In this document: positions 24,499 through 33,468 of the stretch, in pieces
How the letters are laid out: each line of letters opens with the position of its first letter
Position numbering within the stretch: the first letter of the stretch is position 1
Assembly: GCF_010092985.1 (NCBI RefSeq)
Contig: NZ_CP048106.1
Coordinates: forward strand, 3,038,001-3,102,000
Origin: Pontibacter pudoricolor
GTDB taxonomy: Bacteria > Bacteroidota > Bacteroidia > Cytophagales > Hymenobacteraceae
Length of the DNA stretch: 64,000 bases
Direction: 5' to 3'
Notes under the pieces: generated by a model
Databases searched by the model: none
Told to the model about the DNA's origin: nothing
What the model saw: the letters and a program-made list of their open reading frames with translations, nothing else
Program-made: the position numbers and the translations under genes

Positions 24499-24703
24499 TT
24501 TTAACGGTTATGAGGGGATGTTCCCTGTTACAGATGATTTTTTATCGGGGTACAGGTTGTAAAGATGAAGGGATAAGCGGAATTTTACGTCAATTTAATG
24601 CTGAAAATTCAGGATACCTGTGTACAGGCTCCTGTATCAGCAGGTTATAAACTATAAGATCGGCTTAATCTGTAAAATCTTGTGAATCACTGTCCATTAT
24701 TAG

Positions 24704-24734
24704 TTGCAGACAGTCACCGGATAGGTTACATTTG
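24704..24734 (+). promoter_or_regulatory. mnmD promoter
   Basis: TTG at 24704-24706, a 20-base spacer, then TACATTTG at 24727-24734: a full match to the Bacteroidota sigma factor consensus. The start codon is 18 bases downstream. Confidence 0.75.
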
Positions 24735-24752
24735 TAGCTTACCTTAAAAATC

Positions 24753-25430
24753 ATGCACCTCGAGATACGCCAGACCAAAGATGGCTCTAACACCCTGTAT
24801 GTTCCTGAACTTAACGAGCACTACCACTCGGTGCACGGCGCGTTGCAGGAGTCGCAGCATGTGTTTATAAAGCACGGCCTGGAGCATGCCCTGGAGCAGA
24901 AACGCGATGTAAAGATACTGGAAATCGGTTTTGGCACTGGCCTTAATGCTATCCTGACGCTGCCTTTTGCCCTTGCCCAGCAGGCATTCATCCAGTACGA
25001 CACCCTCGAGAAATACCCGCTTACAGCCGAAGTAGTGGAGCAGCTGCACTTTGAGCAGTTTATCCTGAACCCGGAGCTGCTGGACTACTTTAAAAAGATG
25101 CACGCCATGCCCTGGAACGTGCCTGCAGACCTGAGCCCGTATTTTACGCTGCAAAAGATCCACGAAACACTGGAAGAGTTCTCCCCGCCGGATGCGTACT
25201 ACGATGTGATCTACTTTGATGCGTTTGCCCCCGAAAAACAGCCGGAACTATGGACGGCGGAAGTGTTTGCCAAACTATACAAAGCAGTGCGCCCTGGCGG
25301 TGTGCTGGTAACCTACTGTGCCAAAGGTGCTTTTAAACGGAACCTAAAGGCAGCAGGATTTACAGTAGAGGCGCTGCCCGGCCCTCCCGGAAAACGCGAA
25401 ATGACACGCGGCACACGGCCAGTGCTATAG
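24753..25430 (+). CDS. mnmD: tRNA 5-methylaminomethyl-2-thiouridine methyltransferase (MnmD)
   Basis: 225 residues equal to the N-terminal (methyltransferase) half of E. coli MnmC, without the FAD oxidase half. It would add the final methyl group to the wobble uridine of tRNAs. Motifs: the SAM site LEIGFGTGLNA at about 51-61, YFDAFAPEKQPELW, and the C-terminal GPPGKREMTRG loop. The gene starts with its own well-matched promoter and ends in a TATAGTT word that includes the stop codon. Confidence 0.9.
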   Translation: MHLEIRQTKDGSNTLYVPELNEHYHSVHGALQESQHVFIKHGLEHALEQKRDVKILEIGFGTGLNAILTLPFALAQQAFIQYDTLEKYPLTAEVVEQLHFEQFILNPELLDYFKKMHAMPWNVPADLSPYFTLQKIHETLEEFSPPDAYYDVIYFDAFAPEKQPELWTAEVFAKLYKAVRPGGVLVTYCAKGAFKRNLKAAGFTVEALPGPPGKREMTRGTRPVL

Positions 25431-25592
25431 TTTGTTTCTGCCTGCATATCAGTTAATTACATCACCTGCAAAGTATAACTATAGCGGTAACAGCCTTGCA
25501 TTTATAGTTTTATTTGGCAAGTGAACTTTAACTTTCCGGATATTGTAGTATTTTGCATTAGCTTGAAACATCCTTTACCCTATCGTTTACAA

Positions 25593-25937
25593 ATGAAGAA
25601 ATTATTTACGAAAGCAATAGTAAGCCCGATAAAGGCAATTGGCCGTGGCGTTGTAAAACCGTTCCAGTCGAAGTACGAAGTGGTTTGCACTACCTACCAG
25701 GTAATACCGGGCCTGCCGGTTAGCAAAAATGAGCAGACACACGCCTTTGAGCGCGGTGCTTCCATACAGGCAAGAGAATTTTACACCAAAGTGGTATCTT
25801 CTGACATGACCAAAACTATGGCTCCTGTAGAAGTAAAACTGCGCAAAATTTACCTGAGCGGTAAAACGATAGAGCAGGCAGAGTTTGGCCCGGTGCAACA
25901 CCTGAAAAGCCTGAACGCAGGTAAGAAAAAGAAATAA
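25593..25937 (+). CDS. Hypothetical basic protein
   Basis: 114 residues from ATG 25593 (MKKLFTKAIVSP). Upstream in-frame sequence back to 25521 is less likely because it crosses a probable promoter region. The protein is basic, begins with an amphipathic Lys-rich stretch and ends in KKKK. It has no recognisable domain and no membrane span. A strong terminator 20 bases downstream supports a real single-gene unit. Confidence 0.6.
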   Translation: MKKLFTKAIVSPIKAIGRGVVKPFQSKYEVVCTTYQVIPGLPVSKNEQTHAFERGASIQAREFYTKVVSSDMTKTMAPVEVKLRKIYLSGKTIEQAEFGPVQHLKSLNAGKKKK

Positions 25938-25956
25938 TAGCTTCAGCTATAGTTAT

Positions 25957-25995
25957 AAAAGCCCTCCTGACACAAACTGTCGGGAGGGCTTTTTG
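25957..25995 (+). terminator. Terminator of the basic hypothetical gene
   Basis: AAAAGCCCTCC (about 25957-25967) pairs with GGAGGGCTTTTT at 25983-25994, with an inner TGACA/TGTCG pair. A T tract follows. Confidence 0.85.
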
Positions 25996-26073
25996 AGTTT
26001 AGTTGTATGAGGTAATATTAACTACGGTCAACTAAATGCGTAATGCTGCATTATATATCCGTAATACAATACA

Positions 26074-27210
26074 TTGCCTGCTAAACCTAAACCATCTGCC
26101 CTTATCAGAAGACCTGCTGTAGTAATAGCACTACAAGCCCTTGCTACGTTTTCTATTCTTGCTACACTTTTGCCATTGCTGCACTCACAGGAGTGGTACA
26201 TCCGCGTGTTCGATTACCCTCGTCTGCAGCTTTTTGCACTGGCTGTTATAAGCTTTATACTTTACCTCTGGCTGGCTCCTAAAGAACGTAAGCGCGATAA
26301 ATTTTTGCTGTCTGCCCTCGCTATTGTTATCATTTACCAGGCTGTTAATATTTACCCTTATACTTTCCTGGCACCCAAAGAAGTAAAGGACGCAGACAGA
26401 AATACGCCTGCCAATACCTGGCTTAGCTTACTGGTTTCTAATGTATTGATGTACAACAAAGAGCATGATAAGCTTGCTGCACTTATACAAAAGCAGGAAC
26501 CCGATATTGTGTTACTGTTAGAGTCTGATATGGCATGGCAGAAGGGCCTGGCACCTGTTACCAAACAGTATCCCTACCGCGTAGAGATACCGCTTGAAAA
26601 CACTTATGGCATGCACCTTTACAGCAAATTGCCACTGCGCCAGCAAAAAGTAAGTTACCTGCTTGATAAAGACATTCCTTCCATTAAAACATTTGTAAAG
26701 CTGCGAAATGGTACCTGGGTAGAACTGCATGTGGTACACCCAAAACCACCCGTACCAACTGAGGACGCCACATCTGAAAAACGCGATGCCGAGATAGTGA
26801 TGATTGCCCGTGACATTGCCAACTCGAAGTACCCGGTAGTAGTAGCCGGCGATTTTAACGATGTGGCCTGGTCGCGCACCACAGAGCTTTTCCAGGAAGT
26901 AAGCGGCCTGCTGGACCCACGCTTAGGCCGTGGTTTTTACAATACCTTTAATGCCAATTACCTTTTCCTGCGCTGGCCTCTGGATCATGTTTTCCACTCT
27001 ACTCATTTTAAAGTTGAAAGTATAAAGCGGCTGCCCAACATCGGATCAGACCATTTCCCTATGTTTATCAGGCTAAGTTTTGCGCCCGAAAACAAGTATG
27101 AACAGGAAGAGCCCGAAGCTGATACCCAAACCCAGGAAGAAGCGAGTGAACTGATTGAGGAAGGGAAAGAAGAAGCTGCAGAAGATAAACGGGAAGGGAA
27201 ATCAGAATAA
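26074..27210 (+). CDS. Membrane-anchored endonuclease/exonuclease/phosphatase family protein
   Basis: 378 residues. Three N-terminal membrane helices (about 13-35, 46-66 and 73-92) precede an EEP domain facing the periplasm. The domain shows SNVLMYNKEHDKL, the acidic DIVLLLESD (metal-binding Glu), VVAGDFNDVAWS (the Asp/Asn pair) and IGSDHFPMF (catalytic Asp-His). The tail from about 345 is highly acidic (repeated Glu). The start is TTG at 26074, with no better ATG before the first helix. The substrate, nucleic acid or phospholipid, is not evident. Confidence 0.82.
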   Translation: MPAKPKPSALIRRPAVVIALQALATFSILATLLPLLHSQEWYIRVFDYPRLQLFALAVISFILYLWLAPKERKRDKFLLSALAIVIIYQAVNIYPYTFLAPKEVKDADRNTPANTWLSLLVSNVLMYNKEHDKLAALIQKQEPDIVLLLESDMAWQKGLAPVTKQYPYRVEIPLENTYGMHLYSKLPLRQQKVSYLLDKDIPSIKTFVKLRNGTWVELHVVHPKPPVPTEDATSEKRDAEIVMIARDIANSKYPVVVAGDFNDVAWSRTTELFQEVSGLLDPRLGRGFYNTFNANYLFLRWPLDHVFHSTHFKVESIKRLPNIGSDHFPMFIRLSFAPENKYEQEEPEADTQTQEEASELIEEGKEEAAEDKREGKSE

Positions 27211-27212
27211 AC

Positions 27213-27785
27213 CTACTTCCTCCACACCCCGTCCGGCATTATCACCGCATCCAGGGGCACATCAAACGGATTAGGGTCAGCTATAGTCTCTACGGGGGGC
27301 TCCAGCGATAAACCTACCTTCAGCACGTCAGGCCGGCAGTCTGCCAGAAAGCGGTCGTAAAAGCCTTTGCCGTAGCCTACCCGGTGACCTACGCTATCAA
27401 AAGCCAGCAACGGTATCAACACTAGGTCAACTTCGGGAGCAAGTATATGCTGTGCGTTTTGTGGCTCCGGTATTCCCCACGGGTTCTCTACCAGTATGGC
27501 TTCGTTGGTCAGGTGGTGGTGCGTTAATATATTTTGCTCCACATCGGTTACCGGCACAGCCACGCGCACTTCGGGGTGCTCCAGTCGCAGCCGTTCAATA
27601 ATGGGCCAGGTGTTTACTTCGTTGTTCTTTACAATCGGCAGAAAAACGTGCACGGTTTGCCCGGGCTGCAATGGGAAACTCGCAAAAAACTGATTGGCTA
27701 TAGCTTCACTTCTGCGCTGCACCTCTTCTGCAGGCAGTGCGCGGCGCTTTTGCAGCATCAGTTTCCGTAATTCCGCTTTCAGCAT
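27213..27785 (-). CDS. fau: 5-formyltetrahydrofolate cyclo-ligase
   Basis: Converts 5-formyl-THF to 5,10-methenyl-THF using ATP. The 190-residue protein shows the N-terminal basic LRKLMLQKRRAL helix, the PVTDVEQNIL segment and the signature VGYGKGFYDRFLA at about 134-146. Its start overlaps the bshC stop (TAATG), so it is translated after bshC from one transcript. It is convergent with the EEP gene, two bases apart. Confidence 0.9.
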   Translation of the reverse strand: MLKAELRKLMLQKRRALPAEEVQRRSEAIANQFFASFPLQPGQTVHVFLPIVKNNEVNTWPIIERLRLEHPEVRVAVPVTDVEQNILTHHHLTNEAILVENPWGIPEPQNAQHILAPEVDLVLIPLLAFDSVGHRVGYGKGFYDRFLADCRPDVLKVGLSLEPPVETIADPNPFDVPLDAVIMPDGVWRK

Positions 27786-29347
27786 TATTCTTCTTCCAGT
27801 ATCGTAAACTTAAACTCCAGTGGCTCAAAAGCATCAACCAGCGCAACTATAAAGTCTGGGTTGTTTGCCTGTATAGAAAGCAGGTTGTCGTGGCGCTCCT
27901 GCAGGCTACCGCCCGGGTACAATTTCTCTTTCAGGTTTTCGAGTTGCTTAAAGGTTTGCTCGTGCTTGCTGTCGCGTGCTTTGGATAGCTTTTTCTCCAG
28001 CATCTGCAGGGCATTGTGCGCTTTCTGCTCTTCGGCAGCCACTGCCTTCACTAACGTCGGGTCTATCGTTTGTGCCAGTTTTTCTACTTCTTTAAAAGCA
28101 GCTTCTATAGTTGTACGTTGCGCTTCCAGGGTAATTTCTTCGTCGTGCAGCTGGCCAGAGAGGTGCTTCTTAAGCTCTAAGTATGGCTTAAATAACTCCT
28201 CCGGAGTCAGGCCCAGTTTGTGCATGCGGCTGGCATTGCCACGGTTTATATACATAGCCGAGTTACGCAGCATAAGCAGCGGGAAAGCAACGTTATAGTG
28301 CTCAAACACCTGCTTCAACTGGAACCAGTACACTACCTCGGCCCCGCCGCCAATGTAAGCCAGGTTAGGCAGTATCAGTTCTTCGTACAGCGGCCTCAAA
28401 ATCACGTTCGGGCTGAATTGCTCCGGATGCTCTTTGGCTAACTGCAGTATCTCTCCCTTTGTAAAGCTGGTGTCCGTATTTAAAACTTTATAGTTGCCGT
28501 TCTCTTCAATGATCCGTTCACGCAGGTTATCTTCTAAATAGAACAGGTTGATCTCACGAGAATAGACCTGTGGTTTGTAGCCCAGTTCTTCTAACTGGGC
28601 ACTTGTTTTAGATACCAGCTTATGCGACAGGTTTTCGGTCAGCTCTTTTTCAACTATAGGCGTCAGGGCTTTTTTCAGTTCAGCATGATCGCCATCTATA
28701 GTTACCAGGCCGTACTCGCCAAACAAACTATGGGTAATGGCGCGGGTAGCATCGGCTAAGGTATTGCTGTTGCGATAAGCATCTTCAAAAACCGGAAACT
28801 TCTCAGGCAGTTCATCCAGTAGTTGCTCCAGCCCTTTTGTCGAGAACCTGCCCACGGCACCTTTCTGCTCACTCTCCCAACTGTAGCTTTTCCCAAACAG
28901 GTTAAAGTGGTTGATCTCGGCAAAATCGTGGTCTTCGGTGGCCATCCAGTATACCGGCACAAAGTTATAGTTCGGGTATTTTTCCTGCAGTTGCTTGCAG
29001 GTATTTATGGCTGTGATGATCTTATACACAAAGTATAACGGGCCGGTAAAAATGTTGAGTTGGTGGCCGGTGGTAATGGTATAGGTATTGGGTTGCAACA
29101 ACAAATCCAGGTTCTGCTGCACCTTCGGGTTAATCTCTGAAACCGAACTATACTGCTCCTGCAGGGCCTTGTATAACACCTGCCTTTGCTCCTGGCTAAA
29201 GCTTTTCTCCTGTAGCTGCGCTTCAAACGCAGCTATAGTCGGGAAACGGTTATAGAATGGCGTTAGCTTTTCGTTTTGAGAAAGGTAGTCGGCTATAGTC
29301 TGGGAGAAGGCGCCGGTTGCGGCATAATCCATCTTCGTGATCTTCAT
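27785..29347 (-). CDS. bshC: Bacillithiol biosynthesis cysteine-adding enzyme BshC
   Basis: Adds cysteine to GlcN-malate in the last step of bacillithiol synthesis. From ATG 29347 (MKITKMDYAATG) it has 520 residues, the family length. Recognisable segments are TTGHQLNIFTGPLYFVYK, MATEDHDFAEINH, RPLYEELILPNLAYIGGGAE and a C-terminal coiled-coil region (about 390-480). An ATG at 29365 is possible but adds six unconserved residues. BshA and BshB are not in the window. It forms an overlapping pair with fau. Confidence 0.93.
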   Translation of the reverse strand: MKITKMDYAATGAFSQTIADYLSQNEKLTPFYNRFPTIAAFEAQLQEKSFSQEQRQVLYKALQEQYSSVSEINPKVQQNLDLLLQPNTYTITTGHQLNIFTGPLYFVYKIITAINTCKQLQEKYPNYNFVPVYWMATEDHDFAEINHFNLFGKSYSWESEQKGAVGRFSTKGLEQLLDELPEKFPVFEDAYRNSNTLADATRAITHSLFGEYGLVTIDGDHAELKKALTPIVEKELTENLSHKLVSKTSAQLEELGYKPQVYSREINLFYLEDNLRERIIEENGNYKVLNTDTSFTKGEILQLAKEHPEQFSPNVILRPLYEELILPNLAYIGGGAEVVYWFQLKQVFEHYNVAFPLLMLRNSAMYINRGNASRMHKLGLTPEELFKPYLELKKHLSGQLHDEEITLEAQRTTIEAAFKEVEKLAQTIDPTLVKAVAAEEQKAHNALQMLEKKLSKARDSKHEQTFKQLENLKEKLYPGGSLQERHDNLLSIQANNPDFIVALVDAFEPLEFKFTILEEE

Positions 29348-29464
29348 TGTTGTTACTTCCATCAATACAGGAGTTCTTTTATAGCTACTTTAACAGCTTA
29401 ATCGGATTTGTGTTTCAGGTAAACTATAGTTTACCGGCCACGCCACAAAGTACGGCTTTTATTT

Positions 29465-29690
29465 AGTTGTCTGAAACTTTAAATAGGGCCCCTACCCCAA
29501 GGATTTACAGGATTCTAGGATTGACAAGATGAAAAGACATGCACCTGCCACAGATATCGGAATCTAACGTATGAATGCAGAAACCAGAAATGATCATTCC
29601 AAAAAAATATAGAACGGCAGGTTTTACATTCTGGATAATCCTGCTCATCTTAAAATCCTGTAAATCCTGATTCCGACAACTTTCAAACTA
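29465..29690. repeat. MITE-like inverted repeat
   Basis: GGATTTACAGGATTCTAGGA (29501-29520) is mirrored by the complement of TCATCTTAAAATCCTGTAAATCC (29645-29667). The interior is about 120 bases and does not look coding. The outer GTTGTCTGAAACTT / GACAACTTTCAAAC arms are also partly complementary. Related GATTTACAGGATT-type text is widespread in Bacteroidota spacers. The spacer of 357 bases otherwise holds only a TATAGTT word near 29424 and the leaders of the flanking genes. Confidence 0.55.
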
Positions 29691-29704
29691 TAAAACATAA
29701 AACT

Positions 29705-30085
29705 ATGGGATTATTAAGCGGCCTGATGGGCCATGCCTCCGAAGTGTCAATTGAAAAACTGACCAACGAATTTCAGCCGATTCTGCTGGATAACGAGCAT
29801 ATAGAGAAAGCCTACAAACTTATCCGCGACATACTGGTGTTTACCAACAAGCGGCTGATACTGGTAAATAAACAGGGTGTAACCGGCTCAAAAGTAGATT
29901 ACCAGAGCATCCCGTACAGCAGTATTAAAATGTTTTCGAAAGAAACGGCCGGCATGATGGACTTCGACGCCGAACTAAAGATATGGCTGACCGGCGAGTC
30001 GGCACCAACTATAAAACAGGATTTCCGGAAAGGTGATAATATAAACGAGGCTTATAAAGTGCTGAGCAAGTACGTGCTTAAGTAA
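29705..30085 (+). CDS. PH domain-containing protein (bacterial PH)
   Basis: 126 residues that match a single bacterial pleckstrin-homology domain of the YvbH-like type. They start with GLLSGLMGHASEVS, then NEHIEKAYKLIRDILVFTNKRLILVNKQGVTG and YQSIPYSSIKMFSKETAG, the characteristic strand pair. Such proteins are common and their ligands are unknown. It is convergent with the small gene at 30091-30486, with five bases between the stops. Confidence 0.82.
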   Translation: MGLLSGLMGHASEVSIEKLTNEFQPILLDNEHIEKAYKLIRDILVFTNKRLILVNKQGVTGSKVDYQSIPYSSIKMFSKETAGMMDFDAELKIWLTGESAPTIKQDFRKGDNINEAYKVLSKYVLK

Positions 30086-30090
30086 TAATT

Positions 30091-30486
30091 CTAAAAAGAA
30101 TTGAGCCAGCCTTCGGCCTCCTTCACTGTATCAAAGCCTTTTACGATACCACTTTTCACCATCCGGATGGTTTTATCGGTAGATAATCTGCTGAAGAGGT
30201 CCTGAGAGTAAACGGCTGCATGGTATTCTAAGCCGGCTGCTTCGGCGCGCGGGTGCCAGTCATTGGCACACCACTCTGCAAGTTCGGCCCACAATCCCTT
30301 TACATCGTAGTGGTTATCGAGCAGTTTGTGACTATGCTCTCTTTTCAGGTAAAACAGAATATTTTCATACCCCTGAACTATAGCATCGTTTGTCAGATTA
30401 CCATGCCAGTCTGCAAATAAGAAATCATCTACAGCATTGTATTCAATGGTAAGAAACTCTGTCGTAAGTAGTTTTATATGTCGCAT
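30091..30486 (-). CDS. STAS/SpoIIAA-like small protein
   Basis: 131 residues with an alternating strand-helix pattern (LTIEYNAVDDFLFADWHG, then helix, KLLDNHYDVKG, then AAVYSQDLFSR). It resembles the SpoIIAA/STAS-like proteins that are frequent in Hymenobacteraceae. No catalytic motif is seen. The related gene at 32235-32660 lies on the other side of rimO. The assignment is tentative. Confidence 0.6.
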   Translation of the reverse strand: MRHIKLLTTEFLTIEYNAVDDFLFADWHGNLTNDAIVQGYENILFYLKREHSHKLLDNHYDVKGLWAELAEWCANDWHPRAEAAGLEYHAAVYSQDLFSRLSTDKTIRMVKSGIVKGFDTVKEAEGWLNSF

Positions 30487-30633
30487 GGGTAATCTTAAGC
30501 TTTGCTGCCATTGGACCAGCTAAAATGGTGCGGTGCTTTTATGCACTATAATTACTGTTAGGAGCCGCACTTGTCCAAAAAATATGGCTGTAACTATACC
30601 AGCTACAAATTAGCCACAGATATGCTCATTTAC

Positions 30634-30674
30634 AAAAAAAAGTCCTTACCGGCGCAAGCTGGTAAGGACTTTTA
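30634..30674 (-). terminator. rimO terminator
   Basis: AAAAGTCCTTACC pairs with GGTAAGGACTTTT around GGCGCAAGCT. The A tract at 30634-30641 gives the T run on the minus strand. Confidence 0.85.
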
Positions 30675-30692
30675 TAGTTAATCTATAGTTAG

Positions 30693-32006
30693 TTATGCTA
30701 CTACTTCGCCATAAAGGTCGAAATCAGAAGAATCTGTGATCTTTACATTTGCAAAATCGCCCAGGCGCACATAGTTGCTGTCGGCTGGCACCAGCACTTC
30801 GTTGTCTACTTCCGGAGAGTCGTATTGGGTACGGCCTACAAAATAACCGCTTTCTTTACGGTCGAAAAGCACTTTGTAAGTTTTGCCTACTTTCTCCTCG
30901 TTCAGTTCAACCGAAATGCCTTGTTGTAATTCCATAATGGCATCGGCGCGCTCCTGCTTCACTTCTTCCGGCACGTTATCTTCCAAGGTGTAAGAGTGCG
31001 TGTTGTCCTCGTGGGAGTATGCAAAAATACCCAGTCTGTCGAAACGGGTCTCTCCCACCCAATCGTATAGTTCCTGGAAATCCTGGTCTGTTTCGCCCGG
31101 GTGGCCGGCAATAAGCGTTGTTCTTAAGGCAATGTCCGGTACGCGCTGGCGGATAGAATCTACCAGCTCAATCGTTCTGCGCTTGCTTATACCGCGGCGC
31201 ATGGTCTTCAGCATGTTATCCGAGATGTGCTGTAATGGCATATCCAGGTACTTGCAGATATTATCGCGCTCAGCCATCACATCAAACACTTCCATCGGAA
31301 ACTGCGACGGGTAAGCATACTGCATTCTGATCCACTCAATGCCTTCCACATCCGACAGGTTACGAAGCAGATCAGCCAGCTTGCGCTCGCCATATTGTTG
31401 CAAACCATAGTACGTCAGATCCTGGGCAATAAGGATAAGTTCTTTTGTACCCATGCTTGCCAGTCGCTTTGCTTCGCGCACCAGGTCTTCAATCGGACGA
31501 TCCACGTGTTTGCCGCGCATCAAGGGTATCGCACAGAAAGAGCATGGACGGTTACAGCCTTCGGCAATTTTAAAATAGGCGTAGTGTGAAGGCGTAGTCA
31601 GTAAGCGTTCCCCGATCAGTTCGTGCTTATAGTCTGCTTCCAGTGTTTTAAGTAAACGCGGCAGCTCCAGTGTACCAAAGTAAGCATCTACCTGCGGAAT
31701 CTCCGCTTCCAGCGAGTCTTTGTAGCGCTGCGAAAGGCAACCGGTCACGTATAGTTTATCTATCTGGCCGGCTTCTTTGGCATCGGCGTAGCGCAGAATA
31801 GTATCGATAGACTCCTGCTTGGCATTGTCTATAAAGCCGCAGGTGTTCACGATAATGATGTTCGAATCATCTTTGTCAGACTCGTGTGCCACATCAAACT
31901 CGTTGGCACGCAGCTGCCCCATCAGCACTTCCGAATCCACCAGGTTTTTAGAACAGCCCAATGTGATTACGTTTACTTTATCTTTTTTGAGTGATCTTAC
32001 TTTCAC
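30693..32006 (-). CDS. rimO: Ribosomal protein S12 methylthiotransferase RimO
   Basis: A radical SAM enzyme that adds a methylthio group to Asp88 of ribosomal protein S12. The 437-residue protein has the N-terminal UPF0004 domain, with three cluster cysteines in LGCSKNLVDSE, NTCGFI and TGCLSQRY. It then has the radical SAM motif CNRPCSFCAIP and a C-terminal TRAM domain (about 375-437). The RimO-type LMRGKHVDRPIEDL follows the CxxxCxxC site. A -7 box lies upstream at 32088-32095. Confidence 0.95.
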   Translation of the reverse strand: MKVRSLKKDKVNVITLGCSKNLVDSEVLMGQLRANEFDVAHESDKDDSNIIIVNTCGFIDNAKQESIDTILRYADAKEAGQIDKLYVTGCLSQRYKDSLEAEIPQVDAYFGTLELPRLLKTLEADYKHELIGERLLTTPSHYAYFKIAEGCNRPCSFCAIPLMRGKHVDRPIEDLVREAKRLASMGTKELILIAQDLTYYGLQQYGERKLADLLRNLSDVEGIEWIRMQYAYPSQFPMEVFDVMAERDNICKYLDMPLQHISDNMLKTMRRGISKRRTIELVDSIRQRVPDIALRTTLIAGHPGETDQDFQELYDWVGETRFDRLGIFAYSHEDNTHSYTLEDNVPEEVKQERADAIMELQQGISVELNEEKVGKTYKVLFDRKESGYFVGRTQYDSPEVDNEVLVPADSNYVRLGDFANVKITDSSDFDLYGEVVA

Positions 32007-32087
32007 TTACTTAACTTTTAATGAAATACGCTACAATCAATAAAAACCCTTAGCAGGCACTATTGGTTCGTTTTGGAAACCAGTTTG

Positions 32088-32095
32088 CAAAGGTA
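32088..32095 (-). promoter_or_regulatory. -7 promoter box of rimO
   Basis: CAAAGGTA on the plus strand, which is TACCTTTG on the minus strand: a full match to TAnnTTTG, 82 bases upstream of the rimO start. No clear -33 TTG at 17-23 bases. Confidence 0.55.
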
Positions 32096-32234
32096 CAATT
32101 TGTTTGGCTAATAAAAGACGGACTGCAAAACTACTGAGTCCTATCTGGTTAGTTTCTTTGGTTTTTAAAGCAGGAAAGAATTGACAGGCTGCAAAACAGG
32201 TAAAAGCAGCATTCACTTTTCGCTAACTATAGCA

Positions 32235-32660
32235 TTAAGTTCTTTTATCTTCAGATGGCTCTATAAACAACTGCAGGGTAAACCACTCTAATGCAGCAGA
32301 GCGGTTCTTCACCATTTTAACTGTAATGGGCAACTCGTAAGTAACTATAAGCAAAACAATTACCTGGTACAGATTATTATCCCATAAGTAATCGGGCGAC
32401 TCCAGGATGGCGATATTTTTTAACGGCGTGTCAGGAATCTGCTGGATAAAATAATCAATGATCTCTTCGGTAAGTAAACCGCCGGCCGGAATGCCAGAGT
32501 CTATAATCAGGTTTGCAACCTGCTTTTGCCGGATAGTGGCAAATAACTTTATGATGGTATCAAAAAACTGAGCCGATTCTACACTTAACTCATCAGACCA
32601 TTTTACGCTCAATGTATTCCGGGCTTCATCATATGCTAATTCCATGAGGCTGACTTCCAT
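32235..32660 (-). CDS. STAS/SpoIIAA-like small protein
   Basis: 141 residues with the pattern LAYDEARNTLSVKWSDELS, a helix, VANLIIDSGIPAG, and VTYELPITVKMVKNRSAALEWF, which resembles a STAS or SEC14-like regulatory fold. It has a similar size and layout to the gene at 30091-30486 but low direct similarity. It may start at 32660 or at the second Met (32645). Function unknown. Confidence 0.55.
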   Translation of the reverse strand: MEVSLMELAYDEARNTLSVKWSDELSVESAQFFDTIIKLFATIRQKQVANLIIDSGIPAGGLLTEEIIDYFIQQIPDTPLKNIAILESPDYLWDNNLYQVIVLLIVTYELPITVKMVKNRSAALEWFTLQLFIEPSEDKRT

Positions 32661-32943
32661 AGCTTACATCTTGAGCGGGTAAAGTATTAACTGTTGTTGA
32701 TTTCAATAGGCAGTCAATTTTCTGCTATCTCCCAGTTCAAACAGTCGTTTTAATAAAACTGTTTATACTTAGTGCCATATAATTGCTCCTTTGAATATAG
32801 CAACCCCTTTTAACTCAAGCTATACCAGCTTGAAATACAAACAGTTGAACCCTGCGAACAGGCAACAAAAATAAGCCTGAAGTTGTGTGTTAGTGAGGGG
32901 AGCCGAAAGGATACTTACTCCCTTGGGAAAGTGAAAGAGTGGA

Positions 32944-33459
32944 CTAATAACTTGCTTGGTAATTTACCAGAAACTCTATCGTTGAAACCTGCCCATCCTT
33001 CACTTCAACCGGGAAAATATTCATCTCCCCATCAAAAAGATTGGCATATAGTCCCTTTTCTTCTTTCGTGAAAAGGCTATACTTGCCAGGCTTCAGCGCA
33101 ACAGAAAAGTTTCCGTTAGCATCTGTAGCAACTTCTGCTACTAATTTAGTCTGGATATTGGTGTGAAATACACCGTTTTGCGTGGTAACCTGGTTGGCAT
33201 TGGTGAGCTCGTAGATATAAACCGTGCGCTGCACACCACGTTTGCTTTCGGTTGGCGGCGCATCCGGCGAAGGCATCCGGTTACCGGATTCCCATAAAAT
33301 GCGACCGGCAATACCTTGCTTTATAGTAGCCTGATTTTGCTGCACCTGTGTAGTATTAACCGAAGTGGTATCTGCCTCCGAGCCTGTGGTTGCCTTGCCC
33401 TGTTTGCTACCGCAACAGGCCGCCAGCAATAGCAGCGCCGAAAACAGAAATCCCTTCAT
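32944..33459 (-). CDS. Lipoprotein with carboxypeptidase-regulatory-like domain
   Basis: 171 residues with a lipoprotein signal ending LLLLAAC (Cys15). A Thr/Gln-rich linker to about residue 48 is followed by a beta-sandwich region (GIAGRILWESGNRMPSPD, then ATDANGNFSVALKPGKYSLF) of the carboxypeptidase regulatory-like fold. It lies nine bases downstream of ftsY codon-wise on the same strand, after a gap containing a TATAGTT word. It is probably a cell-surface lipoprotein of unknown role. Confidence 0.7.
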   Translation of the reverse strand: MKGFLFSALLLLAACCGSKQGKATTGSEADTTSVNTTQVQQNQATIKQGIAGRILWESGNRMPSPDAPPTESKRGVQRTVYIYELTNANQVTTQNGVFHTNIQTKLVAEVATDANGNFSVALKPGKYSLFTKEEKGLYANLFDGEMNIFPVEVKDGQVSTIEFLVNYQASY

Positions 33460-33468
33460 AACTATAGT

